A stretch of DNA of 64,000 nucleotides from Thelonectria olida (Eukaryota > Ascomycota > Sordariomycetes > Hypocreales > Nectriaceae), in NCBI GenBank assembly GCA_020736575.1, contig JAGPYM010000007.1, positions 1,302,001 to 1,366,000 on the forward strand, read 5' to 3'. The position numbers and the translations under genes are program-made. Below, piece by piece: positions 52,151 through 64,000 of this stretch. The first letter of the stretch is position 1. The number at the start of each line of letters is the position of its first letter. The notes under the pieces were generated by a model. The model saw nothing but the letters and a program-made list of their open reading frames with translations, did not search any database and was not told the DNA's origin.

Positions 52151-55050
52151 TGGTTTGAAAGTGAGGTGAGGCTTCGGACGGGTGGGTGTTAATGGCAGCC
52201 CGATGATGCCCTCGTCCTTGACTCGTCTCCAGACTGCGATGGAGGGCAAAAGGTTAAACAAGCGACATGGAGCCCGCGAGGATCCGTCGTTGCGGCAAAT
52301 GCGAATGGGCATCTTGGAACTCTACGAATGTGACCCTGAAAGAAGGAGTCCGACTCCAGTTTAGACTCCAGTTTAAAAGCGCTCACGCATCTCACGGACC
52401 AGATCAAAACTCCATTTTCCGAGACATTTATCGCGAGGAGGAAAAATAGAGATGCATCTGCGGAGTGCGTGAAGGAAAAAGGTGGAAACCAAGAGAGAAG
52501 CTCGCGCTTTCGCCGCTTTCTTGTCCTCCGCGGGCCGGAGCTTCGACGTCGTCGGCATTGCAACGGTCCGTTGTCCGCAACCCCGTCGGAGTTTGGAGGT
52601 GTGCGGCTGGGCAATTCTCACTTTCATGAACAAGTGAAGAAAAAAAAAAAACCTCACCTCGTTTCTCGGTGGGTGTCTCGGGACCTATTTGGCGGACCAG
52701 CAAGTGGACCGCGCTGACTCGGGGCCGAGGTGCTCTTGATAACTAACTCAGTGTTGACTCGGTCGACGGTGTTGTTCGGTTCCTGCTTCTGGCATCACGG
52801 CCGATACGATGGATGACTTGTCCGTGAAGGGGGACCCGTTGTTAAAGCGGTATTCGTACAGTAGTGGCATGTTCTCCCGCTGCCGCCGCACATGTCAAAT
52901 GGCAAATGGAAGGAATAGAAGAAGATGGCGTGGTGACGAATGATGATCCTTGGCGGATGGATCCTCTTCATTAATTCAAGGTCCCGTTCCCACCGATTCA
53001 GAACCCCGACGCTCATCGGAGTTCAGACGGTTTGGGGACGGGGACGGGGACGAGGAGACAGGGGCATCTCAAGGGCATTTTTCGCATTCGTTCAGGAACA
53101 GGAACCACAGTGAATGATGAAGAGAGACTAATTAGTTAGGTAGCGAACATGAACATGAGGGCCATGGTTCGAGAAAACAAAGCGGTCCAGTCCACGTCAT
53201 CACGCGATATATCTCGTCGTCCCCAACAAACGAGCGCTGTCTGTCTGCAATTGAGATCCTGGCGTCATGTACGTCCCTAGGCGAGGATGCGAGCAAAGCT
53301 GCTCTCAGTGAGACATTTGCGCGCGTGTGACTTTACCGACTTTTGTGTTGCATGCACTCATCGACACCACAAGACAAATGGGTGCCGCCAAGAGTTTTAG
53401 AGCCCGTGATAATGCCGTACGATGGAGGGAGGATGCTCAGGATGGAATGCGATGCGAGGCCATATGCGAGAGGGAACGGAATACGGCGGCGCAATACGCG
53501 GGTTGAGGGCTTTCGAGTTCGGGTTTCCAAGCCAAGGCTGGGCTGCGGCGACGGAGGTAGCGCATCATGTTGGATTCCCGATCGATGGGAGTCGAAGGTC
53601 GTAAGCCAAGAAATGCTGCCGGGTGTCTGCTTGCTGCTTTTACTACGTGCGAAGTACTTACAGTCTCAAAGTCTGCCTGGTGCGATGGCTGTGGGTGCAG
53701 CTCAATAGCTGTAACCTAGATGGATCGTCGGAGTTGGTGATGCACAGCTTTGTGGAACCCCGCCGCTTTACACTCGGTTGGCCATGATCCAAATCTACCT
53801 ATGTACTCGGGCGTCTTTGCTCTGCCGTGTCACATAATGATCTGGGCTTGAGCGGATGAGATCATCACCAGTGGGTTGAGCCTCGGCATCCGGTTACGAG
53901 GGGCGTCAGGAGCTTGAACAGAAACAGTCGCTCTACTTGATTGGAAGTCAATTTCAACCTCCTGAAGCCAAAATAGAAATGCCATGATGGAAACCGCCTC
54001 TTCTCCCCGCCAACACATGGCCCCGCCCGCCACCGCTTCGGTTCTTTCAGGTGCAGCAGTCCTCACCTCAGAAAGGAGCTGGCGGGGCGGAAAGATTAAA
54101 TAATTCCAGGGTCTCACTCATCAATCTGTCTCGCGGCGCCATCGTTTGCTCTGCTGTCAGGTTGCTAGGACTGATTCGGAGGGCGGGTTGCGCCACAAGT
54201 CTGTCCCGACGGCCGACAGCCCGTTGTCCGTTGCGGCGGTGTGGAAAAGCAAACTTAATGAGATGCTAGCGACGATTGCTGTCACAGCCAACGGTCGAGT
54301 GGTTCCCAAATGGTTCGGACGGGGCCCAGTGGTGAACGGGAGATGACAGTTCTTTGCTCCTGTTCTAAGCAGAGACGGCCTAAGAAAAGAAGGTGGCTTG
54401 AGGCTATTTGGATGCTTGGGACGTTCTAGATTGAAAGCTGAAGAGAGTTGCAATGTGGCTTTGGTACTTTGTACTACAGTACTTGAGTAGGTTGACTACC
54501 TATGTAGATCTGGACTGATGATTCCGTTGTATCCGTCCCATGCTCCATGCAACCCCCGTACATCGTTTGTGGACATGGATCAGCATGGTCCCAGCATGGG
54601 AGATGGACATGGCAGATGTACCGTCTCCCGCGCCGCACCAGCTTGTGACAGACAGCCAGAGGTCATCTGTGAACGAGAAGTGGTGTCTGAATGAGGCCTT
54701 CCGGGCGTGGTTGGCTTATCTTTTGTCGTTTCGGGCGAATTGGTCAGCCCAAAGGATGGATCCCATGACCATTGTACTTTGAGTGCCTTGCTTGTTGCTG
54801 ACAGCATCTCAGCCACACCACAGCCAACAGCCAGGCTGGGAAGTTGCTAGTCAGCTAGTGCAGAGTCCTTGACGTTGATCCGTACCGACGGACTAGATTC
54901 GATTGGGGCCGGAGATGGTGCCCTGATTCCCCTTTGCAGGACGAATCTACGGCACTCCGCATGAGCAAGGAAGGCGGCAGGTACGGAGACAGGACAGGTC
55001 AGGTACGGGCTCAGACGGAGTTTGGGCACCTTGCATTGGATTGCACTTGC
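52151..55050. other. Gene-poor region, right part
   Basis: About 2.9 kb with no supportable gene. It contains a run of 13 A near 52640, the G-rich motif at 53034-53064, and a palindromic GTACTTTGTACTACAGTAC cluster near 54463-54482. Short ORFs show no domain. Confidence 0.45.
53034..53064 (+). repeat. G-quadruplex motif (four G4 tracts)
   Basis: GGGG tracts occur at 53034-53037, 53040-53043, 53046-53049 and 53061-53064, with loops of 2, 2 and 11 nt. The first three form a tandem GGGGAC repeat. This meets the usual quadruplex pattern; any effect is unknown. Confidence 0.7.
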
Positions 55051-56493
55051 TTCTTCTTCTTCTTAGCCCCAAAAACGCCTTCTTTGCTTTTTATTTTCGA
55101 CTAAACACCACCATCACTCGCATCTGCCCCAATCATCCGCTCTGTCTTTGACACCCGTTCCCACTGGAACACACCTCCTCCCTGACCTCTGGAGCACACT
55201 GGCGCCCGCGACCCCGTTCAAAGTACCGCACTTTGCACCCATCAGCATAGCATAGGCTTTCAACCCAGTCGACGATACTTCGTACATCCATCTATCCGCC
55301 GGCTTATTGTTATTTCACTCGACCTCCCTCTAATAAAAAAAAGAATCCCTCCCATTCGCCTAGCCCCCCCAAAGGCCCACCGCCACTCATCAATCAGTCT
55401 TTTTTCAGCACTTTCCAACGACGGGCCAAATCGTCGCCCGCCGGCCGCCAAGCCAAGACGAAGCCAATCCTGGCCTACTGTCGTTGTCGTTGACGACAAC
55501 AAGCGAAAACGAAACCTGAACCACCTGCCGGCTCAGCCCGGCTCTCCCTCCTCTTCACCCTCTGTTTGCCACATTGGACGGCGACTTGACTCTCGTTTTC
55601 TTCTTCTGTCTTGAATCTTGATTCCTGTTGCCGGTACTCGATACGTGCTTGCAAGCCACATTCTTTCACTCATCAACTGCCCAACTCTCTGCCTTGCAAC
55701 CCGCAACCATACACCACAACAACCACCACCAACCACAACGAGCCACCTCCCTGATCCCTGGAACTCAAGACAACAGAATATCCACCCGTCTGACGCACTC
55801 GCATCCGCACCAAAAATACAAAAAAATCCTCCACTGCCGGCCTCCCCGGACGCACGCAGGCACGAAAGACCAAATCAACTGGCACTTGCAAGCACCACCT
55901 CTGCACTACGCTGTCTTGTTGCTGTACGACCCCCCCCGTTCCCCAATCGCCAATTCGTCCTCGACCACTCCAGCAGCTTGACGCCCGCCCGCCCACTCTC
56001 AGTCTCACTCACTCGCACTCGCAAACGCCGCCCTCCGTCTTAACAGCCCACCCCCCGGCCGCCGGCTCGCTCAGTGCTCACCACCACCCTCTCTTCTTTG
56101 TCAGTCCCTGCCCCGCGGCCTGCCTCGCATTGCTCGGACCTTTCGGATCCTCCCTCTTCGCCGACGTCTTCTCTCCAAGTCGATCCACCCCACAGCCACG
56201 CGCTCAACACGCACCCCTCCCCACAGCCCTACTTGACTAGGCCCTGTATAGAGCTATTCGTACATTGTACAGTGCTTTAGCTCCTAGTCCAAAGTCCTGT
56301 CTCTGAACTGCGCTGCTCTGCGCTGCTGCACGCACGCACCTCTGTTGGCCTCGTCCATCACCTCGCTCTCGTCGGGTCCGCGGACTTCGTATTGAGTGCG
56401 ACGCCGACCGCCGGCTGCCCGCAACCCCCCGAATGTCTCATGCCTTTTCATCTTGATCCTCTTTAGGTCCTTGTTGCCCACGCAGCATGGAAG
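55051..56493 (+). promoter_or_regulatory. Pyrimidine-rich promoter/leader of the DGR2-like gene
   Basis: About 1.4 kb of strongly C/T-rich plus strand (with CA and CCAC runs near 55690-55750) leading to the ATG at 56494. Several short ATG-started ORFs lie in it and could be upstream ORFs if it is transcribed. No domain is encoded. Confidence 0.5.
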
Positions 56494-59400
56494 ATGGCGC
56501 CCTCCATGTCTTCGCTTCCAGTTCGTGGCGACGGCGAATCGGCCTCCAACTCGAAACGTCACGCCCGATCCATCTCAAGTCCTGCTACTCCTACTCCCAA
56601 GGGACGTAGACAAAGCCTCGCAAACGAAGCTCACGGTATGTCAGTCATCGCTTATGCTTGTTCCGAAGCTTCCTGAGCTTCTGACATGTCCCAATCTCTT
56701 CTAAATTGCTTCTTCCTGCCCTTCCCTCCCTGTCCCGGCCTCGTGGTTCCCCATCTTCTATACTGCCACACCACTTCTCGTGATGGCACGAAGTCAAAGA
56801 CATGTGCGAGGGCATACGGATGCATCTGATCCGGCACCTACTCCCCAATCGCGTATACTGTCATGCCAAGCCATTTCACACGCGCTCATATTACTTAACC
56901 TCGCTGGCCATGTAAGCTGACACCAGCCCAACCTTAGGTGCTCCAATCACTAGGCAGGATACACACTCGAGCTGGTACTCGACCACTCAAGCATCGCAAA
57001 CCACCTCAGTCCAGAATGCAAAGGACGCCAAAGACTCTAAAGGTCCTTCCCGAGCGTCATCCCCAAGCCCACCCACTAATGCTGGCCTCGATCCATTAAG
57101 CACCGTAAGCTCCCTCTTCTTTCCTTTGTCTTCTCTCTTATGCATCCATATATGCCTTTCTGTCTCGCAAGCCTGTCGCTAACATGTCTTCTCCTAAAGC
57201 AAATCTTCCTAAGAACTAACAGCAACGTCGCGGAACCCACCATTGCCCAACGGCTACGCAACACGGCACGACCCGACAGCCCTGCCTTTGACAGCCGAAA
57301 GAGCTCCGACCTAAGCAAGGCGCCGAATGCTGCCTTTGATTCTGGCAAAGAGCGAAGGTGCGCACTGGTGGTTTCGAATTATGTCCGAAGGAGTCGGAGC
57401 TAACACTTGATCTGCAGGAAGGGACCCTCGTTCTTGAGCCGAATTGGCATGCGCAGTAGTTGGAAAAAGGACGATGATATGCACGACTCTGACTCGGACC
57501 TGGGCGAACTGCGCACCGATGGCACCTATGCCCAAGCTCTCACATCCGTCATCGGTGCGGGGGGCGGATATATCCCACTCCACAAGGAACCACCCCGTTA
57601 CATCCGTGTCAAGGCGCATAACAAGAAGGACCGCGAATTCAACCACTTATTCCTTGCCCAGGAACTCATGGGCACCAAGGCAGCGCCCGAACAGCCGACT
57701 CAGGGTCGCGCGCCGGCGGTGGCGGTGGGAAGTAAGCTGATGCGAGGAGGAAATGCCATCTGGGCTGCCGAGTTTAGTTTGGATGGACGCTACCTCGCCG
57801 TTGCTGGCAAAGACCAGATTGTGAGGGTCTTTGCGGTGATATCAACCCCCGAGGAGCGAAAAGCCCACGAAGATGAAGAGGCCCAGAACGGATCGAGCGG
57901 GGAGAAGCTGAGTGCTCCCGTGTTCCGAAGCAAGCCTGTTCGAGAGTTTCGTGGCCACACTGGCGAGGTTCTGGCTCTCAGTTGGAGCAAGAACAATTTT
58001 CTCCTCTCTTCCTCCATGGACAAGACAGTGCGGCTCTGGCATATGACCAGAAACGACTGTCTATGCACCTTCACACACAAAGACGTGGTCACGTCCATCG
58101 CATTTCACCCAACCGACGACCGATTCTTTCTTGCTGGGTCCTTGGATGCGCAACTCCGGCTTTGGAGTATTACGGAGAGGTCAGTCGCTTTCGAGGCGGC
58201 GATTGGCGCGTTCATCACTGCAGTGGCTTTTACGCCTGACGGTAAAATGGCCATCTGCGGCGTATTAACTGGAATGGCCTCATTCTTCCACACCGAAGGT
58301 TTGAAGTTGAAGTACCAGATTCATGTGCGCTCGTCAAGAGGCAAGAACGCCAAAGGCAGCAAGATCACCGGCATTCGGACAATGACGGTGCCCTCTGGCC
58401 CTGAAGCGGGTCAGATCAAAGTCCTCATTAGTTCTAACGACTCCCGAGTACGCGTCTACAATATTAACGATAAAGTGGTGCAAGTCAAGTACCGGGGCCT
58501 AGAGAACCAGTCTAGCCAGATTCACGCACGATTCAGCGATGACGGCAACTATGTCATTTCCGGGAGCGAGGATCGCAGAGCCTACATCTGGAAGCTCAAC
58601 GCTCAGGACAATGACACTAGGGACAAGCAACCTTACGAATCGTTCGATGCCCACCCCGAGGTTGTCACTACTGCCGTGATGGCACCGACGAAGACGAGAC
58701 TACTCCTGAGCGCGTCTGGAGACCCCGTCTACGATCTCTGCAACCCCCCACCTGTCATGCTCCGAAGTCTGGAGGAGAGTGCCACAAGCCAGACAGCCCT
58801 GTCCGAAGAGGATGAGAGTAGCGACACACCCTCAGTTGCTAAACGGCCCGAGGAAAGCCCTCGATACCTGGAGCGCTCGAAACACTTCGATGGCCATATC
58901 GTTGTTACGACTGATAGGACGGGTACCATCAAGGTGTTCCGACAAGACTGCGCCTACGCAAAGCGTCAGCAAGTGCTTTGGGAGTCGGGCTCCAAGTTTT
59001 CTGGTCGCATTGGAGGAGTCGGACGAAGTGGTAGTATCATGACCAGGACAAGCGGCGGCGGCAGTCGCATTCAGTCGAGACGCAGTTCTATCAACATCGG
59101 ACCGAACGGACATGCCGGACCGAACGCAGTTCAGCTGCAGCATGCGACGGATCGGATTAATAGCTGGCGACTGGATATTGATGGAGGTAGGCAAAGCTTG
59201 AGTGGGACACCAACCAGGACTGATCGATCCATGTCCCCAGCCAAGCCAAGTCGATCTCCGATTAACCACTCTGCAGCCACGCTCGCTTCCGAGGCCCGGA
59301 AACAGCCCTACTTGTCGAGTCCGGTCAATCGAAGCCAAAATCCCACGAGCCCGACTGGCAGCATGACATCCCGAACAACGTTTAGGTCCACGAGAGATCG

Positions 59401-59860
59401 AGACAGGAGCAACAGCAATGCCTTCAGCGGACCGCCAACTCCAAGTTTCAACTTGATTAGTGCATCCGACCCGGAGAACAAAGAAGACAAGGGCGAAGGC
59501 GGCTTCTGGAACCGTTGGAGAGGCAATATCCCAGGTCTTCGATACTCATCGATGATCAGTTCTCCCCTAAGCGGTAATGGGACGACACCACAAGGGGGCC
59601 ACTCCAGATCAGGCAGCGAGTTCTTGTCCCCAAGACAGAGGCCCAGTGGACGGATGAGCCTTGGGGTAGAAGAAATCAGCCGGCTCAAGAGCGAAGAAAG
59701 GGCGAATCGACGGAGGTCGGCAGGACCAGTCCCAGCATCACGAACACAAGACAACAATAGGAAGACTGCGTTTGAGACCCGGGAATACCTCTCGCCGAGC
59801 AAGAAGCGAGTGGACTCTGGAGTTGGACGTATGACTCCCGAGGAAAGCGACTCGGATTGA
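56494..59860 (+). CDS. WD40-repeat protein, DGR2/WDR44-like
   Basis: Four exons (56494..56635, 56938..57104, 57200..57357, 57418..59860) give 969 residues. The first intron is 302 nt, the longest found in the window; the others are 95 and 60 nt. The N-terminal region is Ser-rich and disordered with a PLSTQIFLRTNS motif, then KGPSFLSRIG and the KKDDDMHDSDSDLGEL acidic patch. The WD40 propeller covers roughly residues 250-620, with clear repeats (MRGGNAIWAAEFSLDGRYLA, LSSSMDKTVRLWHMTRND, VISGSEDRRAYIWKL). The C-terminal 300 residues are Ser/Arg-rich and disordered. The closest known relatives are yeast Dgr2/YMR102C and animal WDR44, a Rab11 effector. Function in fungi is poorly known; a membrane-traffic or signalling scaffold is inferred. 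Confidence 0.88.
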
Positions 59861-60637
59861 ATGAATGACGGATAACGCAGACGACGAGACCCAGAGGACG
59901 AGACACTCTGGAAGTGCCGATCCCTGAAGCGGGCTCACTCATTTGCCGCATCACACGGGCCGGAGTCGACGTTTGTTTGACGATTTTTCTTGAGTATTTT
60001 TCTTTGTTATTTACATACAGATTTGATTGGGATAAGGCGTCTGGGTAAGCTTCTGGGGGACCTCAATGTACGAGTAGCATATCACGCTGGACTAGGATTG
60101 GATTTACACACAACAACGGAGTCAAAGGGCAACTCAAAATTCGGTGATGGATATTTTGGCGATGAGGAGATGAGGGAGACGGAGAAGCGATTTCATACCT
60201 AGGTTAGCATGGGTCGTACGGCAGCACAGGACAGCCTGTGTGGCAGAACCCGCCCACATGGTGTTCGCGTTTTAGCAAGCGAGCACCTCATTGAATTTCA
60301 CTTGATATATTACTCTGATGACTACTTTGGTGACGCAAGCTGTGTAACATTTACGTGGACATTTACTTGTGGCAGGGATGATGTGCTTGTTGAGTTGAAA
60401 AATTGTAAATTGCTTTGCTAGTCTCTGCTTCATCCCAGCACCATTTCGGAAACCTGAGAATGACGTCCGAGGTAGCTGGTTATTATCCCTTTCATTGCCC
60501 ATCATTCATAGGTCATGCGAGTGATAGTGATGGGTGTTCGCCCTTGAGAGTTTTTGTCGTAATAATTGTGCCTGAGCCTGTTCCCATTGGTTGTGCCGGT
60601 CGCTCTTTTTTTCATCTTTTTAGTTCCGGCGACTGCT
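59861..60637. other. Convergent 3' region
   Basis: 777 bp between the stops of the DGR2-like gene and thioredoxin. No coding signal is seen. Confidence 0.45.
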
Positions 60638-61060
60638 TTAGAAGTTCTCATCGGTCTTCAGAGTCTCCTCCTTGTTCTCTCCTTCCGCAGCCGGGGCGGC
60701 GGGAGCTGGGGCAGTGGGACCCTGCTCGGCGAGCTTTGTGCTGAGGGCCTCGACGGCCTTCTTGAGGGCGGGGGGGTTGGCGCCGGCGAGGGAGTCGGTC
60801 TTGTCGCCGTTCTCGAAGAAGAAGAAGGCAGGGATGGAGCGGATGCCGAGCTCGTGGGCGAGGTCGGGGACGTCGTCGGTGTCGAAGCGAGCAAAGGCGT
60901 AGCCGTTGGGCTTGGTGAGGGCGTCGGCGTGCTTGGCGAAGAAGGGCGAGATGGCCTTGCAGGGGCCGCACCACGAGGCGTGCGCTTGGACGGCGACGTA
61001 GGGGTTTTCCTCGAGGAGCTTGTTGAACTCGGCGCGGGACTTGAGGTCGATGACGGCCAT
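60638..61060 (-). CDS. Thioredoxin
   Basis: A single exon of 140 residues. The redox motif is ASWCGPCKAISP, and the cis-Pro loop is GIRSIPAFFFFENGDK. The domain spans residues 1-110 (MAVIDLKSRAEFNKLLEENP to VEALSTKL). A 30-residue Ala/Pro-then-acidic tail (AEQGPTAPAPAAPAAEGENK) follows and makes it longer than a minimal 105-residue thioredoxin. No targeting signal is evident, so a cytosolic protein reduced by NADPH-thioredoxin reductase is expected. It is transcribed away from rrb1 and converges on the DGR2-like gene. Confidence 0.93.
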   Translation of the reverse strand: MAVIDLKSRAEFNKLLEENPYVAVQAHASWCGPCKAISPFFAKHADALTKPNGYAFARFDTDDVPDLAHELGIRSIPAFFFFENGDKTDSLAGANPPALKKAVEALSTKLAEQGPTAPAPAAPAAEGENKEETLKTDENF

Positions 61061-62407
61061 TTTGGAGGTGGGTTGGGGGTTGATTTGGGTGTTGGGAGTT
61101 GTGGTTATGGTGGTTGTGAAGGGGTTGAAGAGGTTGAGTTTGAAGAGTGGTGGTTGTGGTGGGGGAGGAAAGAAATTGAGGGTCGAGTGAGGGGTATCTT
61201 AGGAAAGCAAAAAGGCTTGAATGATGTTGATGAGATTGAATAGGAAAAATCGAGTGGGGGAACAAGAAGGCAACGCTAGAGGGATATATATACTGATTAG
61301 AATCACATAGGGAGGTACAAGTTACGGTATTGGTGATGAATAAGTCGGGCACGATGACACAATTCACGCCGCTTCCAGAATCATTCAGCAACGCGGCTCT
61401 CGGGCTGTCGGACAAGACGTAGTTCGTTGATGCAAGGAGGGGCAATGAGCAATCAATTGCCAATTGAGCACGTCAGCGTCATCGCGTCAAGGGGCCCAAA
61501 GCGGCCAAGGCTCTCGATCGAGTGGTTGCGTGCCGGGGGTGTTTTGTCAGCAATTCAATTTGCATCGGGACTCGGGAGGGGCGGTGTGACAGGGATATGG
61601 CACATGGTTGGGCTTTGGAATCAAGGGCTCGATATCGGGCATGGTTTAATTTTTTCAGGTGGAAGCGGTTATGCAGGGGATCAAACTGGTTTGCTATTAT
61701 CAATCTTCTTATTCCAAATGATTGTTTTTTTCCCCGGACATCTGGAATCGACTTAATAACTACAACCTGGTTGCCCATTATCCGGTCAGCTGGTGATGGC
61801 TGTGCAGAACAGACGAGATATAATGGGAGTACGCAGGGAGTTAATACCAGGGCACTCGCTACACGCGTCATCAAATGACTTGCACGGCAATGCAGTCATG
61901 TTTGGAATCCTCCCCGCCGTCCTTTTAACGTTTCTGATCTGCCTTGCGAAACACCATTGACATTCCTGTTTAACGCGCAAAGGTACAAGTCTAGTGGCTG
62001 GGTCGCCGAGGTATTGCTACACGGGCCGAACGAGGATGGAGGAGGGCGTGGGCATACGTTTGACCAGCCTCAGCTGAACAGTGCCTTGGCGCTCTAGTTG
62101 GAATAAGCCTCGCCGACCTCCTTCCAAGAGGCTCATCGCGGTAGATGTTGTTCTCATGAGCTTTTGCGACCAAGAGTACGAATCCTCTTCCGGATTGATA
62201 AGAGGCCGCTATCGCTGCTGGCCCAAAGGAGTGTGGCGGCTAATTCCCGGCCCACTGCGTCATGGCGGGGTCCAGTTCCTGCCGATAAATTTTTTGGAAA
62301 TTTTGGAATTTGGAGGGGCACCAGCCAGCGCACGGCGTCAAAATTCTAGCTGCATCGCGAATTGATCACGGATTTCACCTCGATTGACCGTTTACCCATA
62401 ATTCGCC
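61061..62407. promoter_or_regulatory. Divergent region between thioredoxin and rrb1
   Basis: 1.35 kb between outward-facing starts. GT/GGTTG runs near 61070-61160 form the thioredoxin leader, pyrimidine-rich on its own strand. A TATATATA element at about 61283-61292 lies some 225 bp upstream of thioredoxin. An ORF in the middle (61427-61878) has no motif. Confidence 0.4.
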
Positions 62408-63919
62408 ATGTCAAAACGTACCGCCGATGCCGAGCACGATGCTCCTCTCAAGGACCGTGACCGCCCCGAGAAGATGGACGTCGACGAGGACGCGGCCATG
62501 GGCGAGTTTGAGGACGAGTTCGAAGACGAGTTTGAGAGCGAAGACGAGATTCTCGAGGCTGGTGTTGACGGAAGACCTGATGCTGAGCGGGAGGCCGAAG
62601 AGAAGGGTGAGTTTCTCCGAAAGCTGGTCCATGAGATGCTAGACTAACACATGCCTTCTTCAGACGCCATGGAAGTCGACCAAGGAACCTTCATCGTCGG
62701 CCGAAATAAACTCGAACCTGGCCAGACCCTCGCTCCCGATCTAACCACCTACGAGATGCTTCACAGCCTCAGCACGCCCTGGCCGTGCCTTTCTTTCGAT
62801 ATTGTCAAGGATGGCCTAGGAGATAACCGCAAGGCCTACCCGGCTACCATGTACACTGTTGCTGGCACCCAGGCCGAGTCCTCGAAGACCAACGATAACA
62901 AGATCATGGTAATGAAATTCAGTGGTCTCAGCAAGATGGACCGTGGCGAGTCCGATGATGAGTCAGGGGACGACGAAGAAGACTCCGATCCTATTCTCGA
63001 GAGCAAGAGCATTCCCATTAGCTCTACCACCAACAGAATCCGAGCCCACCAGATCCCTAGCTCAGATGGGCGACCTGTGACCACCCTTACGGCCACTATG
63101 ACCGAGTCGTCTAACGTCCTCATCCACGACATCACTCCCCACCTGGCCTCCTTCGACAACCCTGGAACTACCATTTCCGCCCAGCAGAACAAGCCCATTT
63201 CCACTGTGCGCGCGCACAAAAGTGAGGGTTACGCAGTTGACTGGTCTCCTCTCGCCCCTGGCGGCAAGCTGCTGACTGGCGACAATGATGGCCTCATTTA
63301 TGTCACCACGCGAACCGACGGCGGTGGCTGGGTCACCGACAACAGGCCGTTCCAGGGCCACACCAACAGTGTCGAGGAGATCCAGTGGTCCCCTTCGGAG
63401 CAGTCCGTTTTTGCATCTGCCTCAAGTGACGGCACGATTCGCATTTGGGACGTGCGATCCAAGTCGCGCAAGCCTGCCATCACTGTTCAGGCGTCCAATG
63501 TCGACGTGAACGTCATGTCGTGGTCGCGCCAGACCTCTCACCTGTTGGCCTCAGGAGACGATGCCGGAGTCTGGGGAGTCTGGGATCTGCGTCAGTGGAA
63601 GTCCAGTGCTGACAAGCCTCAGCCAATCGCCAGCTTCAACTTCCACAAGGAGCAGATTACCAGCGTCGAGTGGCATCCCACTGATGACTCCATCATGGCC
63701 GTTGCTGCTGCCGACAACACGGTCACTCTGTGGGATTTGGCTGTTGAACTGGATGACGAGGAGAGCAAGGATACAGCAGGAGTCAAGGATGTGCCACCGC
63801 AGCTGCTGTTTGTGCACTACCTCAAGGATGTCAAGGAGCTTCACTGGCACCCTCAAATTGCGGGCAGCTTGGTGGCCACGGGCGAAGAGTTTAGCGTCTT
63901 CAGGACCATCAGCGTGTAA
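62408..63919 (+). CDS. rrb1: Rrb1/GRWD1 ribosome assembly chaperone (WD40)
   Basis: Two exons, 62408..62606 and 62664..63919, with a 57-nt intron, give 484 residues. The N-terminus is highly acidic (GEFEDEFEDEFESEDE), the region that holds basic ribosomal protein L3. The family core follows: FIVGRNKLEPGQTLAPDLTT, YEMLHSLSTPWPCLSFDIVK. WD40 repeats come next (GYAVDWSPLAPGGKLLTGDN, ASASSDGTIRIWDVRSKSRK, LLASGDDAGVWGVWDLRQWK, ITSVEWHPTDDSIMAVAAAD). It ends ELHWHPQIAGSLVATGEEF, as in Rrb1 and human GRWD1. It acts in the nucleolus in 60S subunit assembly. The Rbap48-type WD40 proteins are the nearest alternative, but the acidic head and tail motifs favour Rrb1. Confidence 0.94.
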
Positions 63920-64000
63920 GCGGGAGTAGGGAGGGTTTGGTATGCAGGGAGGAAGATGAAGGGAGGGAAAAGAGGGATTGGATGGACACGAAAAGTTCAA
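63920..64000. other. rrb1 3' flank to window edge
   Basis: Purine-rich sequence to the window end; no feature is seen. Confidence 0.4.

Noticed and set aside
48102..56493. Intact transposon in the gene-poor region
   Set aside because: I saw no transposase or reverse-transcriptase motif and no long terminal repeats; a computed repeat search could still find remnants.
60648..61463. 271-codon ORF overlapping thioredoxin
   Set aside because: It is a shadow frame rich in Arg/Pro/His; the thioredoxin frame with WCGPC is clearly the real one.
1..64000. CRISPR array, operon-style ribosome binding sites or a prophage
   Set aside because: The spliceosomal introns and gene families show a fungal nuclear genome, and no regularly spaced repeats were seen.

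Overview
The window looks like nuclear DNA of a filamentous ascomycete (Pezizomycotina), most likely a Sordariomycete. The evidence is short introns of about 48-95 nt with GTRNGT donors and CTAAC-type branch sites, pyrimidine-rich leaders, and fungus-restricted families (NACHT-ankyrin STAND proteins, CFEM/Pth11-type receptor, 2EXR, HAM1-like, DGR2-like). Genus-level assignment is not possible from the sequence alone. Exon joins were built by hand; reading phase closes across every join given, except that the first gene carries an in-frame stop.

Left part (1-14 kb), accessory and immune-like: a PNP-NACHT-ankyrin NLR-type gene runs in from the left edge and has an in-frame stop in its phosphorylase domain. 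A divergent pair follows, gentisate 1,2-dioxygenase and a fumarylacetoacetate-hydrolase-family enzyme, which together suit gentisate ring cleavage to central metabolites. Next come a secreted PAN-like protein, a six-exon gene joining a HeLo-like N-terminus to ankyrin repeats, a decayed ankyrin remnant just behind it, and a 2EXR-domain gene whose upstream region holds two TGASTCA sites.

Second part (15-25.5 kb), secreted and interface functions: a tannase/feruloyl-esterase-family enzyme, an unrecognised 266-aa protein, an eight-exon CFEM-domain seven-helix receptor, and a seven-exon cytochrome P450 read away from the receptor.

Third part (26-48 kb), mostly conserved housekeeping: an unknown basic protein, a double-hotdog acyl-CoA thioesterase-like enzyme, a 743-aa HAM1-like protein, a conserved nuclear-looking protein, OHCU decarboxylase (purine breakdown), Prp19 (spliceosome), a RING protein with two SUMO-interacting motifs, a long disordered protein, an aldo-keto reductase with an 11-nt microexon, and Dom34 (ribosome rescue).

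Right part (48-64 kb): about 8.4 kb without a supportable intact gene, containing an 18-G run, a G-quadruplex motif and a possible decayed gene. It ends in a pyrimidine-rich leader for a 969-aa DGR2/WDR44-like WD40 protein. Thioredoxin and the ribosome-assembly factor Rrb1 follow as a divergent pair. I saw no CRISPR, rRNA, convincing tRNA or intact transposon.
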